NCBI GenBank assembly: GCA_030068525.1
Contig: JASJOS010000006.1
Span: 412,997 to 476,996 of the forward strand
DNA: 64,000 nucleotides
Direction: 5' to 3'
Source of the DNA: Xanthocytophaga flava
GTDB taxonomy: Bacteria > Bacteroidota > Bacteroidia > Cytophagales > 172606-1
A program made the translations under genes and the position numbers. The notes under the pieces are model-generated. The model did no database searches and was not told the DNA's origin. It was given only the letters and a program-made list of their open reading frames with translations. Shown here piece after piece: positions 1 through 8,847 of the stretch. Numbering within the stretch: position 1 is the stretch's first letter; every line of letters begins with the position of its first letter.

Positions 1-3000
1 AACAATTCTTTGAATGAATTGTAGTCTCTTACAAAAATAACTCCGGCTCCAGTTTTATATATCTGACCACTGACGATGTCAAAATCGCGTTTACGAAAGC
101 CTAGTAATCGCAATCTGCCATCTTCTGTCAGTTTATATTCAAGTTGCAGGTCTCCCAAAAAGTTTGATAGATCTTGCTGGCTGGATGCTGGACTGCCTTC
201 CAGGTTAACATTGCCTGTTACTTTTACTACTATGCGATCATTTAACAGATTTTTAGATACACCCAATTCTAGTTGGGTACGTCCTTGTCCAGACCCGGTC
301 GTATAATCCTGGTATGAATTAACATCAAGTTCCAGTTCTACGCCCTGAATCCTGTTTGCTAATTGATTAAGTTGATCAGTAAGGATTTTGCTGACACTAC
401 TTCGTACATTCTCTTCAATTCCAGATGAGGAGCTTTCAAACGGATTGTCAGAAATAAATCGTTGTAAAATAAAGAGCGCAAACACCTGTTTATTTAAATC
501 AGATTCACGGGTATTTATCTCCTGAAGGGTTGAGTATACAATACCGCCGATGGCATTTTGTTTATCCTGAGGCATGTCCAGTTTAAAACTGATTTCAGGT
601 TTGAGTAAAACGCCTTTCAAATTTAGAATGACATAAAATGGCATGCGTTGTTTGGCCTGACTTAACCGCTGATCTGACACCTGGTTCTTTATTAGATCTG
701 CTGCAGGGGCTTCCACAGTATAAGTTGCCTGAATATCCAGAGCAGCGTTCAATGGATCTCCTGTCCAGGTAATGCTACTATTCTTGTTAAGGGCAAACTC
801 TCGTTTTACCAGACCATAAAAGGATAAGGAGTATGTTCCGCTAAACACTTGATAACGCCCTGTCAGGTCCATATTGCCACTTGGGTCCATTGTATAGCTA
901 AGTGTAGTTTCTCCTTTTACTGAAAGCTTATCACCCGCTACTGGATCTATAATTACATTTAAAGTACTTGATGTATCTATTTCTATATTGGTAGTAAGTT
1001 CGTAGCCTCTCAATTCGCTTTTAGTTGTATCCTTTACAGCTTTTGATTTCATGCTTTGTATAAAAGGATCTTGCTCTGTTCCTATATCTACAAAGCGAAC
1101 AATCCCTTCACGTCCAGCGACTACGTCATCTGACTGAGGAACTATATAGGTTAAATTGCTTCCACCTTCTACTTTAATATTAGCATTCACAACAGGCTTA
1201 TACGAATCTCCTCTGATATTTATAGTTGTACTGGTTATAAGTTTACCATAGTACATATTATTATCTTCAGGCTTTGTATTTAAAACCTGAAATTTATCAG
1301 CATTAATACGCAACTGAAGCTTGTAATAGGAGTAATCCTGAGTGAGGATATCACCATTGATAGAAATGTTATGGTTAGCCTGGTCCTGAATGGTAAACTT
1401 TTGAAAGTGTATTCCTTCTTCATCGAGCTGCATTGCTTGATTGGTAAGTTTAAATGGACTGTCCAGCATTTTGAGGTTAAAGGAAGTATTCTGAAAGACA
1501 AGCTCACCCTGTATAGCAGGCTTGGCTGTACTACCTTGAAGCTTAAACTGACCTGTTGCATTTCCAGAAAGCTCTTTCAGTTGACTTTGAGCAAATGGAT
1601 AAAATGATTTAAGGTTTAACTCTGTAATAGTGGCAGTGAAATCAATGTTATTTTCTGTAGCATTGGATAAATAAAATCCTGTTACATCCATTTTATTACC
1701 ATTGCCAGTTAGATTTAAAGCAACATCAAATCTTCCTTTCTCTTTTTGTTGAGCTAGTAAGTGTATATCTCCAACCCGCTGTCCGGTATAGGAAAAGTTA
1801 TCAATATCTAAATCGGCGGTTATTTCACTAGTTTGTGCCTGATTTACAACACTTGCCTGTCCATTTAGTACACCACTTACAAAACTTGTATCCGAACGTA
1901 CAATTTCTCCAAGAGTTTCCATACGAAAGTTGGTAAATGCAGCCTGCAAACTTGAGACTTGGTTGTTCACATTGGCAATAGAAAACTTTTGACCATTTTC
2001 TGTAAAGATCAGGTCTTTAAATAGTACCCCTGATTTACTGATTATGATATCATTGGACTCTGCCACTTGCCAAGGACGATAGTTAAGTTTTACACTGTCG
2101 GGAAAGAAGTGAAACGAGTACGAATTATTAGGGAGGCTATGAAAGTTGCCACCTAAAAGATACTTCTGTTTATTGACTGAATCCCGAATGATGAGTTGAG
2201 TCAGCAGGTTATTTTCTGCTGCCTTGGTTAATAGCGATACATTTCTGATCAGAATGCTCGATTGTTTAATTTGCTCAACAGTGAAAATGGCTTTCAGTTG
2301 TTTGGGAGTAGACTCTACCAGAAAAAGTGCCGTGTCTATTTTGATCTCGCCATACTTCACGCTATACACCTGTGCTTTGAGGTCTAGTTGTCCTTTACGG
2401 CTATCAAATTCTCCACGAATTTCACCAGGCCGAAGTGAATCTACATCAGGAAGTAAAATTTCCGTAAGGGCTGCTGTATTTCGGAGGTTAAGTGCAAACT
2501 CAAAATTTTGAGGTTCAGATTCACTATAGGCAGGTGCATTAGGTAGTGCATAATAACGGGTAAGATGTTTTTCAAGTGCACCATACAAACCACTCCAGTT
2601 AATATTGCCTTTGAAATACCCTGATAAAACATCTGAGTTGAATTTTATATCTGTTTTAGCTTTTGACTGGACAGAAACATATAAAAGCGAATCAATAGTA
2701 TAGATCTTACCTTTACTGGCTACTGCAACCTGACGTATATCTACATTACCATTAATATAATCTGCTGACTTAAAGTTGAGATCGGCTGTAATTCTGGCTC
2801 TTGTACTTAAATCCCGGTTTGTAAAATTTAACTTTTGCCAGTTGGCTGTTTTCATATCTATGACAGCGACATAATTTGGGATTTCCTTTCGAAAGTCAGC
2901 GCTTCCTATAAGACTGAAATTAAGGTTGGTATCTGCCAGTGAAATATTTGCTGCAAATTGGGATGGATACGCCAAACCGTCGATAGCTATATTGCGATAG

Positions 3001-4994
3001 GTATATTTCTTATATTCTACAGATTGAATCCGGGTAATTATTTGAGTTTTCATATCTTTTAATGAAAACCCTGATCCGTCTATGGTTGCTGATGCTGTCA
3101 GATTGCCAATATCTTTATCCTGTTTGATGAGTTTGCCCAGAGCTATATTGCGAGCTTTTACGCGTGCCTGATAGGTTCCATTTGAGAAGCTTTTATTTGT
3201 AGTAAGATGAGCATTCGCAATAATGTCACCTAATGTAGTTTGAATCTGTGTTTTCGTTGAAATATTATGTACTGCTCCACTGATCGTTGATGTTAACTGA
3301 ATATGTTGGGGTATTCGGACGCTTGAAGGAAGCATAGAAGGAGGGAGCAAAGTTCGAATATCCAGAGCTGATGTTTCAAATGGAAGAATGGCTAATTGAA
3401 AGGTAGCCCGGTCAATATCTGGAAGATTTCGTATATGACCACTGATATTCAGTCTGGTAGTGGAAAATGTACTTGCCTGAAATTCTTTGATTGCTAAATT
3501 TTTAACCTGTCCTTTTAGTGTTGTTTTTACGTGTAGTGTTTTGTTGTCTGTAATACGTACAGGGATACTTTTAAGCAAGTTTGGCTGAAAATAAAGCAAA
3601 TCCTTGACACTTAGTTTGCTTTCAGGAATTTGAATATCGAGACCCATATCAGGGTATGTTTGACTTAAGGTCGAAAGTGACTGAAAGGTTGATCGGATAT
3701 CACCTTTTAGTACACTATTATCTGTTTGAACAAATAGATTTGCAGCTTCTGCCTGGGTGTCAGTAAGAAGAACTTTTGTTTTTAGGTTATGCAGTTTAAA
3801 CCCACTCTTTTCCTGAAACTTAAGTGTGTTGATAGTAGCAGCTATTGTATTTTTGTCATATGCTACATCCTCTGCCTCTATCTGAATATAGGACAGTAAC
3901 ATATGAGCAAAATCAAATCCTTTGGTTTGTTGTAGAGAATTAAAGTCATCATAGATGATATGATTATCTGCCAGAGACAGATCTGCCAGTGTAACCTTCC
4001 AGCCACTTGCTGTATCTTTCAGGGATGTATTATTAATAGTAGTTTTTGCTTCAGATTTTACTAATTCCTGTTTTCGGGCTTCCTGCTGATAACGAACAAC
4101 AGAGTTTTTTAATGAAAAGTTATTCAGATCTAATTTCTGTGTTGGAAGATCAATAGCATTTGCGTCAATTTCCGATGTACCTATGTCAGCTTTTAGGTTT
4201 AGGCCACTAGGCTGATCATAGTATTTAATATGAAGATCTTCTAATGAAATTGTTTTAAAGCTAAGAGCTGGTAATGCGGATGAACTAGCTGTATCAACGG
4301 GTTGAGTGTTCTTTGTTTCAGAAGGCTTTTCAAGACTACCCGACTCAAATAGTACAGAGGTGTGTTGGATGGCTAGTTTGTCAACAGCATAAATTGATTT
4401 GTTCAGATCCAATTCCTTGAACGATAAGTCAAGGTTTCCCAGGTTGAGTACAAGATTTTGCTTACTTATATCATCTTTATAGGTTGCATATATATCCTTT
4501 AGATTTACATCATCGATTGAAAATTGCCACGGTTTACCTGTTGTGTCTTCTTTCGCTACAGTAACGGAGTCAGAAAAAGCATTGATGATAAAATCATAAT
4601 TAAAACTACTATCTGGTAAAGTACGATTAATATGCCCTGTAAATGTTTCAAGTTCTACACCATTTATAGCAATGCTATGACGGGTTAGTCCCAGCATGTC
4701 AATGTTTACTGCCAATCTGTGACTGAATAACAGAGTATCCTTTTTTTGGTCTTCTACATAAATATCTTCCAGAACAATCTTTTTGGGAAATGCAACGTTA
4801 ACTCCACCTACTTCCACACGTGTCTTAATTTTTTTCTGCAGATATTCTGCAATCTGTGAGGTCAGATAAGTTTGAACAGATGGAATTTGTAAAACCAATA
4901 CTAAAAGCAGGAGTATGACCAACAATCCTGAAATTGTCCATACTCCTGCTTTTAGTATTTTCTTAGCGATTCTGGATGCAGATAAGTTTGTCAT
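1..4994 (-). CDS. TamB/AsmA-like translocation and assembly protein (DUF490), 3' end cut by window
   Basis: The reading frame is open from an ATG at 4994 down to the left edge, about 1,664 residues. The N-terminus (MTNLSASRIAKKILKAG) is followed by one hydrophobic segment at about residues 20-37, as expected of an inner-membrane anchor. The rest is a long beta-rich, repetitive protein with AsmA-like phrasing (IAINGVELETF near residue 105). The visible C-terminus reads GQIYKTGAGVIFVRDYN, which resembles the barrel-facing end of TamB homologues, so probably only a few residues are missing. TamB proteins bridge inner and outer membranes and are linked to outer-membrane protein assembly or lipid transport. 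No tamA/BamA-like partner is visible here. Family assignment is from overall architecture and the C-terminal motif; the exact role is inferred. Confidence 0.82.
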   Translation of the reverse strand, partial: MTNLSASRIAKKILKAGVWTISGLLVILLLLVLVLQIPSVQTYLTSQIAEYLQKKIKTRVEVGGVNVAFPKKIVLEDIYVEDQKKDTLLFSHRLAVNIDMLGLTRHSIAINGVELETFTGHINRTLPDSSFNYDFIINAFSDSVTVAKEDTTGKPWQFSIDDVNLKDIYATYKDDISKQNLVLNLGNLDLSFKELDLNKSIYAVDKLAIQHTSVLFESGSLEKPSETKNTQPVDTASSSALPALSFKTISLEDLHIKYYDQPSGLNLKADIGTSEIDANAIDLPTQKLDLNNFSLKNSVVRYQQEARKQELVKSEAKTTINNTSLKDTASGWKVTLADLSLADNHIIYDDFNSLQQTKGFDFAHMLLSYIQIEAEDVAYDKNTIAATINTLKFQEKSGFKLHNLKTKVLLTDTQAEAANLFVQTDNSVLKGDIRSTFQSLSTLSQTYPDMGLDIQIPESKLSVKDLLYFQPNLLKSIPVRITDNKTLHVKTTLKGQVKNLAIKEFQASTFSTTRLNISGHIRNLPDIDRATFQLAILPFETSALDIRTLLPPSMLPSSVRIPQHIQLTSTISGAVHNISTKTQIQTTLGDIIANAHLTTNKSFSNGTYQARVKARNIALGKLIKQDKDIGNLTASATIDGSGFSLKDMKTQIITRIQSVEYKKYTYRNIAIDGLAYPSQFAANISLADTNLNFSLIGSADFRKEIPNYVAVIDMKTANWQKLNFTNRDLSTRARITADLNFKSADYINGNVDIRQVAVASKGKIYTIDSLLYVSVQSKAKTDIKFNSDVLSGYFKGNINWSGLYGALEKHLTRYYALPNAPAYSESEPQNFEFALNLRNTAALTEILLPDVDSLRPGEIRGEFDSRKGQLDLKAQVYSVKYGEIKIDTALFLVESTPKQLKAIFTVEQIKQSSILIRNVSLLTKAAENNLLTQLIIRDSVNKQKYLLGGNFHSLPNNSYSFHFFPDSVKLNYRPWQVAESNDIIISKSGVLFKDLIFTENGQKFSIANVNNQVSSLQAAFTNFRMETLGEIVRSDTSFVSGVLNGQASVVNQAQTSEITADLDIDNFSYTGQRVGDIHLLAQQKEKGRFDVALNLTGNGNKMDVTGFYLSNATENNIDFTATITELNLKSFYPFAQSQLKELSGNATGQFKLQGSTAKPAIQGELVFQNTSFNLKMLDSPFKLTNQAMQLDEEGIHFQKFTIQDQANHNISINGDILTQDYSYYKLQLRINADKFQVLNTKPEDNNMYYGKLITSTTINIRGDSYKPVVNANIKVEGGSNLTYIVPQSDDVVAGREGIVRFVDIGTEQDPFIQSMKSKAVKDTTKSELRGYELTTNIEIDTSSTLNVIIDPVAGDKLSVKGETTLSYTMDPSGNMDLTGRYQVFSGTYSLSFYGLVKREFALNKNSSITWTGDPLNAALDIQATYTVEAPAADLIKNQVSDQRLSQAKQRMPFYVILNLKGVLLKPEISFKLDMPQDKQNAIGGIVYSTLQEINTRESDLNKQVFALFILQRFISDNPFESSSSGIEENVRSSVSKILTDQLNQLANRIQGVELELDVNSYQDYTTGSGQGRTQLELGVSKNLLNDRIVVKVTGNVNLEGSPASSQQDLSNFLGDLQLEYKLTEDGRLRLLGFRKRDFDIVSGQIYKTGAGVIFVRDYNSFKEL

Positions 4995-5004
4995 TATTTA
5001 TGTT

Positions 5005-5187
5005 TCACTCCGAGGGTAATTGGTTTTTTAATTCTTTGGCTTTCTTCTTTTGCGTTTGATCTGGATTTACAGGAGCATCTTCGTTTGTTTCGTTATATCC
5101 TTTCTTTCCATTCATATTTACTTCTTCTGAGTGTGCAACGGCTTTCTTTTGAGAAGTTTTGGGAATATCCTTTCCTGTCTTTTTCAT
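5005..5187 (-). CDS. Small hydrophilic hypothetical protein (60 aa)
   Basis: The ATG at 5187 opens a 60-residue, very Lys/Glu/Asn-rich protein that begins MKKTGKDIPKTSQKK and ends KELKNQLPSE. A GTG at 5232 would add 15 hydrophobic residues, but the ATG gives the more natural start. It ends 10 bp before the TamB-like start codon, so the two are probably co-transcribed. It has no signal peptide, membrane segment or recognisable domain, and its composition suggests an unstructured protein. I do not recognise the family. It could be a spurious frame, but its position and codon pattern look like a real small gene. Confidence 0.5.
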   Translation of the reverse strand: MKKTGKDIPKTSQKKAVAHSEEVNMNGKKGYNETNEDAPVNPDQTQKKKAKELKNQLPSE

Positions 5188-5520
5188 AAAGGTAATTGAA
5201 GTGATGATAAAAGAAACTAGCTGATTTGACACAACAGCCTAAAAGTCTGTATCAAAAGAACTGTGCCTGATTGCTTTATAATATGACAGACCCATTATTG
5301 TATTGTGCTGTATGCTGTCTACAAAGTAGCTGGATGTGGAAGAATCGAAACAAACTTGAGGTGAAATAACAACAGGGGGGAGCATGAATCCAAGAATTAA
5401 GCTTTTTATTCATACCGGAACATTATTTTAAGCTACCATTTTACCTGCATTGTCAGTGAGCAAAGAATTATTTTATATTTATCTTCTTATTTCTCAATAC
5501 TTTATTGGTAAAACTTCCCC
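5188..5520. other. Intergenic region between divergent genes
   Basis: This stretch of about 330 bp separates the TamB-like pair (leftward) from the four-helix protein gene (rightward). It should hold both promoters, but I see no clear TTTG/TAnnTTTG pair. A purine-rich block (AGGGGGGAGC) precedes an ATG at 5383 with only 15 codons before a stop, which I do not call a gene. Confidence 0.5.
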
Positions 5521-6039
5521 ATGGACAATTTACGCAAATACCACACATCTCTCAATCGTTTATTGCTGGCTCAGATGTATCGAACCGAAGCCTACAAAAA
5601 AGCCTCAGAAGGTACTATCGATATAAAGCTAAAGCGCCTTTTTAAAGATAATGCAAGAATTGGAAAAAAGTTTATTGAAGATATTTCTTTGATGATCAAT
5701 CCATTAATGATAGCTGAGACGGAAGATACTGATTTACCGACTCATTATCAACGTACATGGGAAGCTTTACCGGATATATTATTTGGAGAAAGTAAAAATA
5801 CTGTTCTGGATCAATATCTGGCAGGAGAGAACCTATCATTCCAGTTATATACAGAAGTATTGAATTCAGAAACAGAGTTTCCTGAGCTTGTTAGAGATGT
5901 GCTGCTGAGTCAAAAGGAAATTATACGTTATACAATAGAAGAAATGAAAGAGATGAAAGTAAGTAAGTTGAATCTTTTCTTTCGTAAATTTACTCAACTC
6001 AGACGCTTCTTTATTCAGCGAAGAATTCAATTTCAATAA
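5521..6039 (+). CDS. DUF2383 (PA2169-like) four-helix-bundle protein, divergent
   Basis: This 172-residue soluble protein is almost wholly helical. Its pattern (LNRLLLAQMYRTEAYKKA, LKRLFKDNARIGKKF, TWEALPD.LFGESK, LAGEN.SFQLYTEVL, ELVRDVLLSQ) follows the four-helix, ferritin-like layout of DUF2383/PA2169 proteins. A clearer member of the family lies at 29809-30270. Compared with that one, the spacing between helices is preserved but few residues match, and a basic tail (FFRKFTQLRRFFIQRR) is added. PA2169-like proteins have no firm biochemical function; they are often found with stress genes. No metal-ligand EXXH motif is obvious, so I do not claim iron binding. The family call is by pattern and moderate. 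Confidence 0.6.
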   Translation: MDNLRKYHTSLNRLLLAQMYRTEAYKKASEGTIDIKLKRLFKDNARIGKKFIEDISLMINPLMIAETEDTDLPTHYQRTWEALPDILFGESKNTVLDQYLAGENLSFQLYTEVLNSETEFPELVRDVLLSQKEIIRYTIEEMKEMKVSKLNLFFRKFTQLRRFFIQRRIQFQ

Positions 6040-6127
6040 AATACCTGTAAAGATCTATTCATTAGCCTAAATTATAACTTTCGTTTAGAGAGTATCGTTT
6101 GGCAATTTCACTATAAGTGTTCAATCA

Positions 6128-6934
6128 ATGACATCCATAACATTAAAAGGACAGACTGCTATTGTAACAGGTAGTAGTTCTGGTATTGGTAAGGCTATAG
6201 CGTTAGCTTTGGGAAAGGCGGGTGCTAATGTACTTGTAAATTATCACGGACATGCAGAAGAAGGGGATAAAGTGGCTGAGGATATACGGGCAATGGGGGT
6301 GAACTCTATAGCTATCAAAGCAGATGTTAGTCAGGAAAATGATGTCAATGAGATGTTTGATCAGGCATTGAAAACTTTTGGGCGGATTGATATTGTGATT
6401 AGTAACTCCGGAATCCAAAAAGATAGTCCATTGGTGGATATGACATTAGATCAATGGAATCAGGTGATAAATGTAAATCTTACAGGCGCTTTCTTGTGTG
6501 CTCGCAGGGCTGCGCAGGAATTTCGTCGTCAGGGAATAGATACATCCATTTCAAAGGCTGCTGGCAAACTGATATTTATGAGTTCTGTTCATGAGGTTAT
6601 TCCCTGGGGTGGACATTGCAATTATGCCGCCTCAAAAGGTGGTATGATGTTATTTATGAAGTCTATCTCTCAAGAACTCGCTCCACATAAAATACGAGTA
6701 AATAGTATTGGACCAGGTGCTATTCAGACTTCAATAAATAAAGAAGTATGGACTGACAATGAATCCAAAGAAAAACTGCTCGAATTAATTCCTTATGGGC
6801 GAATCGGTTTACCTGAAGATGTAGGAAAAGTAGCTGTCTGGCTAGCTTCCGATGAAGCCGATTATGTAAATGGCACCACCATTTTTGTTGATGGAGGAAT
6901 GACCCTTTACCCTGAATTTGCTGATAATGGGTAA
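6128..6934 (+). CDS. SDR-family oxidoreductase (glucose 1-dehydrogenase-like)
   Basis: This 268-residue classical short-chain dehydrogenase has the cofactor motif TGSSSGIG at residues 14-21. A variant of the NNAG motif (SNSG, residues 92-95) is present, as is the catalytic set Ser152/153, Tyr166 and Lys170 in MSSVHE and NYAASK. The C-terminal IFVDGGMTLYP is the usual SDR ending. The protein should be a cytoplasmic NAD(P)-dependent alcohol, sugar or ketone dehydrogenase. The best-known relatives are glucose 1-dehydrogenase-type stress enzymes, but the substrate cannot be read from sequence. It stands alone between small stress-type genes, which suggests a role in general stress metabolism (inference). 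Confidence 0.88.
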   Translation: MTSITLKGQTAIVTGSSSGIGKAIALALGKAGANVLVNYHGHAEEGDKVAEDIRAMGVNSIAIKADVSQENDVNEMFDQALKTFGRIDIVISNSGIQKDSPLVDMTLDQWNQVINVNLTGAFLCARRAAQEFRRQGIDTSISKAAGKLIFMSSVHEVIPWGGHCNYAASKGGMMLFMKSISQELAPHKIRVNSIGPGAIQTSINKEVWTDNESKEKLLELIPYGRIGLPEDVGKVAVWLASDEADYVNGTTIFVDGGMTLYPEFADNG

Positions 6935-6995
6935 TACTATATACATTTTAAATCCTCTGTAACTTAAATTAAAAAAACAATGCCTTTCTCCGTAG

Positions 6996-7012
6996 TGGCA
7001 TGTTGTTTTACT
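6996..7012 (+). promoter_or_regulatory. Sigma-54-like promoter element (TGGCAT-N6-TTACT)
   Basis: TGGCATGTTGTTTTACT stands 65 bp before the start of the small gene at 7077. The TGGCAT part matches a sigma-54 -24 box; the -12 part (TTAC, one base too far downstream) is weak. The same composite recurs before other small genes in this window. Confidence 0.35.
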
Positions 7013-7076
7013 AAAGTATAAAGTAAGAATTGGATGTTTTATTGCCAATTCATTTTATTAATCTAAAACTACGTTT

Positions 7077-7325
7077 ATGGAAACCAATAAAGAAGCACAG
7101 AAAAATCCTGAGAATAAAAAATCTGTATTAACAGATAATAAGGACGGAGTAGAATTTAAAAAAGGGGATGACAGACCCGTTCAGAATTCTACACAGCAAG
7201 GTTTTGGCTTAGATGATGGTCCTAATCAACCATTAAGCAAAGAAATGCTTCATGATTTACAGGATGCTGGCCAGAGCGATTTGCAACGACAACGTGAAGA
7301 AGAAAAAGCAGAAAAGAAAAAGTAA
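7077..7325 (+). CDS. Small hydrophilic hypothetical protein (82 aa)
   Basis: An 82-residue protein, very rich in Lys, Glu, Asp, Asn and Gln, begins METNKEAQKNPENKK and ends QREEEKAEKKK. There are no hydrophobic segments, so it is probably intrinsically disordered, with a short charged helix at the C-terminus. Such proteins in this phylum often accompany stress genes, and this one stands between an SDR and a receiver protein. A sigma-54-like element lies 65 bp upstream and a strong hairpin terminator lies 26 bp downstream, so it is a complete single-gene transcription unit. I do not recognise a family. Confidence 0.7.
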   Translation: METNKEAQKNPENKKSVLTDNKDGVEFKKGDDRPVQNSTQQGFGLDDGPNQPLSKEMLHDLQDAGQSDLQRQREEEKAEKKK

Positions 7326-7350
7326 AACATATAGATATGGAAGAAAATAA

Positions 7351-7387
7351 AAAGAAAGCAGAATACCTATTCTGCTTTCTTTTTATT
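7351..7387. terminator. Bidirectional hairpin terminator
   Basis: There is a 15-bp perfect inverted repeat (7351-7365 and 7368-7382, core AGAAAGCAGAATA) with A/T tracts on both sides. It can end the rightward gene at 7077-7325 and the leftward receiver gene at 7425-7763. Confidence 0.85.
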
Positions 7388-7424
7388 AAAACAAGAACTT
7401 TATTATATGTTATGAGATTATAGC

Positions 7425-7763
7425 TTATTTAAGCAAGTTCCGAATAGTCATAATGTTAATTGGCTTTTCAATAAACCAGTCAACACCAGCCTCTATTGCT
7501 TTTTCACGTAGATTATGCATGGCGCTTATCATAATAACTTTTCTATTTGCACCATTTTTAAATTTGTTTATATAGTCTACTCCCTGTCCATCAGGGAGAT
7601 TATTGTCAAGCAAAACTACATCTGGCTTTAAAGAAGATACCTTCTCTATCCCTTCATTTAGGGAGAATGCGCATTCTACTGCATTAGAATCATTAACCAA
7701 AAGCTTCTGTAGTAATAGACAGATTTCTTTTTCGTCCTCTATGATTAAAACTTTCTTTTCCAT
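7425..7763 (-). CDS. Single-domain response regulator (receiver only)
   Basis: This 112-residue protein is only a receiver (CheY-like) domain. The acidic pocket is IIEDE near residues 7-11, the phospho-acceptor is Asp53 in VVLLDNNLPDG, and the conserved Lys is Lys100 in IEKPIN. There is no output domain, so it probably works as a phospho-relay intermediate or by protein contact. It is not next to a kinase gene; candidate partners are the two kinases at 13-17 kb. A sigma-54-like element (7793-7808) and a 24-bp palindrome (7976-7999) lie upstream of it. Confidence 0.9.
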   Translation of the reverse strand: MEKKVLIIEDEKEICLLLQKLLVNDSNAVECAFSLNEGIEKVSSLKPDVVLLDNNLPDGQGVDYINKFKNGANRKVIMISAMHNLREKAIEAGVDWFIEKPINIMTIRNLLK

Positions 7764-7792
7764 TCGTGCATAATTTCATTCTTTTCTATCTA

Positions 7793-7808
7793 AGTAAAAA
7801 TCATGCCA
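7793..7808 (-). promoter_or_regulatory. Sigma-54-like promoter element (TGGCAT-N5-TTACT)
   Basis: Read on the minus strand, the sequence is TGGCATGATTTTTACT, 30 bp before the ATG of the receiver gene. The spacing between the two boxes is exactly that of a sigma-54 -24/-12 promoter; the -12 box is TTAC instead of TTGC. Confidence 0.4.
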
Positions 7809-7975
7809 GTTGCAGGATCAATAAAATGTAAGGGCTTAAAGTTAGAAAAAATAAGACTGTTAGAGTTAAATAGTGTGAAAATGAATGAAGAAAGAGACTA
7901 CAGATATGACTCGGAGAGAGAAGTATGCAATACTTTTTTGGGTAATTTTTAATTCCGCTGTATTGAGAATGGCCC

Positions 7976-7999
7976 AAATGTAGAAACGTTTCTACATTT
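7976..7999. promoter_or_regulatory. 24-bp perfect palindrome, probable operator
   Basis: Half-site AAATGTAGAAAC is followed directly by its exact reverse complement. There is no T tract and no loop, so it is more likely a binding site for a dimeric regulator than a terminator. It lies midway between two divergent genes. Similar TGTAGAAA half-sites occur at 8090-8097 and 17813-17820. Confidence 0.55.
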
Positions 8000-8156
8000 T
8001 CATCTATCAACTTTTCACCGTTAAATAATGTTTATTGATCATTACATCCAAACATATAAAACACTCACAAAATCTACTGTAAAAATGTTTGTAGAAATGT
8101 TTTTGTCTATTAATAGTTATAATTCGAATAGGTTAATAAGACTTTAAAGTGCAAAG

Positions 8157-8174
8157 TGGCATCTTTTTTTTACT
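8157..8174 (+). promoter_or_regulatory. Sigma-54-like promoter element (TGGCAT-N7-TTACT)
   Basis: TGGCATCTTTTTTTTACT lies 38 bp before the YtxH start codon. The -24-like box is good; the second box is two bases late but is embedded in a T run. Confidence 0.35.
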
Positions 8175-8211
8175 TCTGCAGTTATTTATAACCTAAAAAA
8201 CAAATAAGATT

Positions 8212-8484
8212 ATGTCAAATAACGGTAAAATTTTCTTGGGAATTGTAGCAGCAGCAGCTTCAGGAGCCATCATCGGAATGTTATTCGCACCAGATAAAGG
8301 AAGCGGTCTTCGTAAAAAGATCAGCGAATCATTAAGTGACTGGACAGATGAAGTAGTAAAAGCTGTAGCCAAAAGCAAAGATACAATAAACTCTACAGTA
8401 GATAAAGCTAGCACAAAAGTGAAATCTGCCGTTGAAGAAGGTGCAAACTATGCAAATCACGCAAAATCCTCTTCAAACGTATAG
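8212..8484 (+). CDS. YtxH-domain protein
   Basis: This 90-residue protein has a short N-terminal membrane helix (FLGIVAAAASGAIIGMLFAP) followed by the typical YtxH turn DKGSGLRKK. A long charged amphipathic helix continues to the end. YtxH-like proteins are small, stress-induced membrane-anchored proteins of uncertain role. It is the first gene of a three-gene operon with 8497-8847 (12 bp gap) and 8831-9226 (17 bp overlap). The arrangement resembles the enterobacterial yqjD-yqjE-yqjK set, where the first protein tethers to the membrane, although homology to YqjD itself is not claimed. Confidence 0.88.
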   Translation: MSNNGKIFLGIVAAAASGAIIGMLFAPDKGSGLRKKISESLSDWTDEVVKAVAKSKDTINSTVDKASTKVKSAVEEGANYANHAKSSSNV

Positions 8485-8496
8485 GAAGAAATTTCA

Positions 8497-8847
8497 ATGA
8501 GTGTCAAAGACAAACTCGAAGATTCAATGGAGCACATCGAAGCGTATGTACAAACACGTTTCGAGCTTGTGCTCCTGAATACTTCTGACAAGATCGCCCA
8601 TCTTATCACTGATATTGTACTCTTATTTATCGTAGGTATCGTATCCTTGTGTATTGCACTTTTTGTGGGAATAGGATTAGCCTGGTGGATTGGAGATAGG
8701 CTTCAGAATATGCCGGCTGGTTTTTTTATCGTTTCCGGAATTTACATTCTTTTGGGAATTATCTTATACATAGTGTCTAAAAAGACCATCAAAACTACAT
8801 TTGTAAAGCAACTATTAAACTTGTGGAATCATGATAGGAAACATTGA
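8497..8847 (+). CDS. Phage-holin-family (YqjE-like) membrane protein
   Basis: This 116-residue protein has a charged amphipathic N-terminus (residues 1-35) and two hydrophobic helices (about 45-70 and 75-97), separated by a short GDRLQNMPAG turn. It has a basic tail. This is the layout of the Phage_holin_3_6/YqjE family; despite the name, most chromosomal members are not phage lysis proteins. Its position after YtxH and before a third membrane-associated protein supports a general stress or membrane-integrity role. The start at 8497 is the only ATG that keeps the N-terminal helix. Confidence 0.8.
   Translation: MSVKDKLEDSMEHIEAYVQTRFELVLLNTSDKIAHLITDIVLLFIVGIVSLCIALFVGIGLAWWIGDRLQNMPAGFFIVSGIYILLGIILYIVSKKTIKTTFVKQLLNLWNHDRKH

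Larger units (their letters stand above)
7764..8211. other. Divergent intergenic region with palindrome and two promoter-like elements
   Basis: This region of about 450 bp lies between the receiver gene (leftward) and the YtxH operon (rightward). It holds a TGGCAT element for each direction (7793-7808 and 8157-8174), a perfect 24-bp palindrome at 7976-7999, and another copy of its half-site TGTAGAAA at 8090-8097. No convincing gene is present; the 69-codon leftward frame at 7801-8010 crosses the palindrome and looks fortuitous. Confidence 0.6.

Noticed and set aside
1280..2632. Several 60-95-codon frames inside the TamB-like gene
   Set aside because: They are shadows of the long minus-strand frame, which has consistent protein character throughout.
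5383..5430. 15-codon peptide after an AGGGGGGAG sequence
   Set aside because: Too short to support; no hydrophobic or regulatory pattern such as codon repeats for attenuation.
7801..8010. 69-codon leftward frame in the region before the YtxH operon
   Set aside because: It crosses a perfect 24-bp palindrome and a promoter-like element, has low-complexity hydrophobic text, and lacks any family resemblance.
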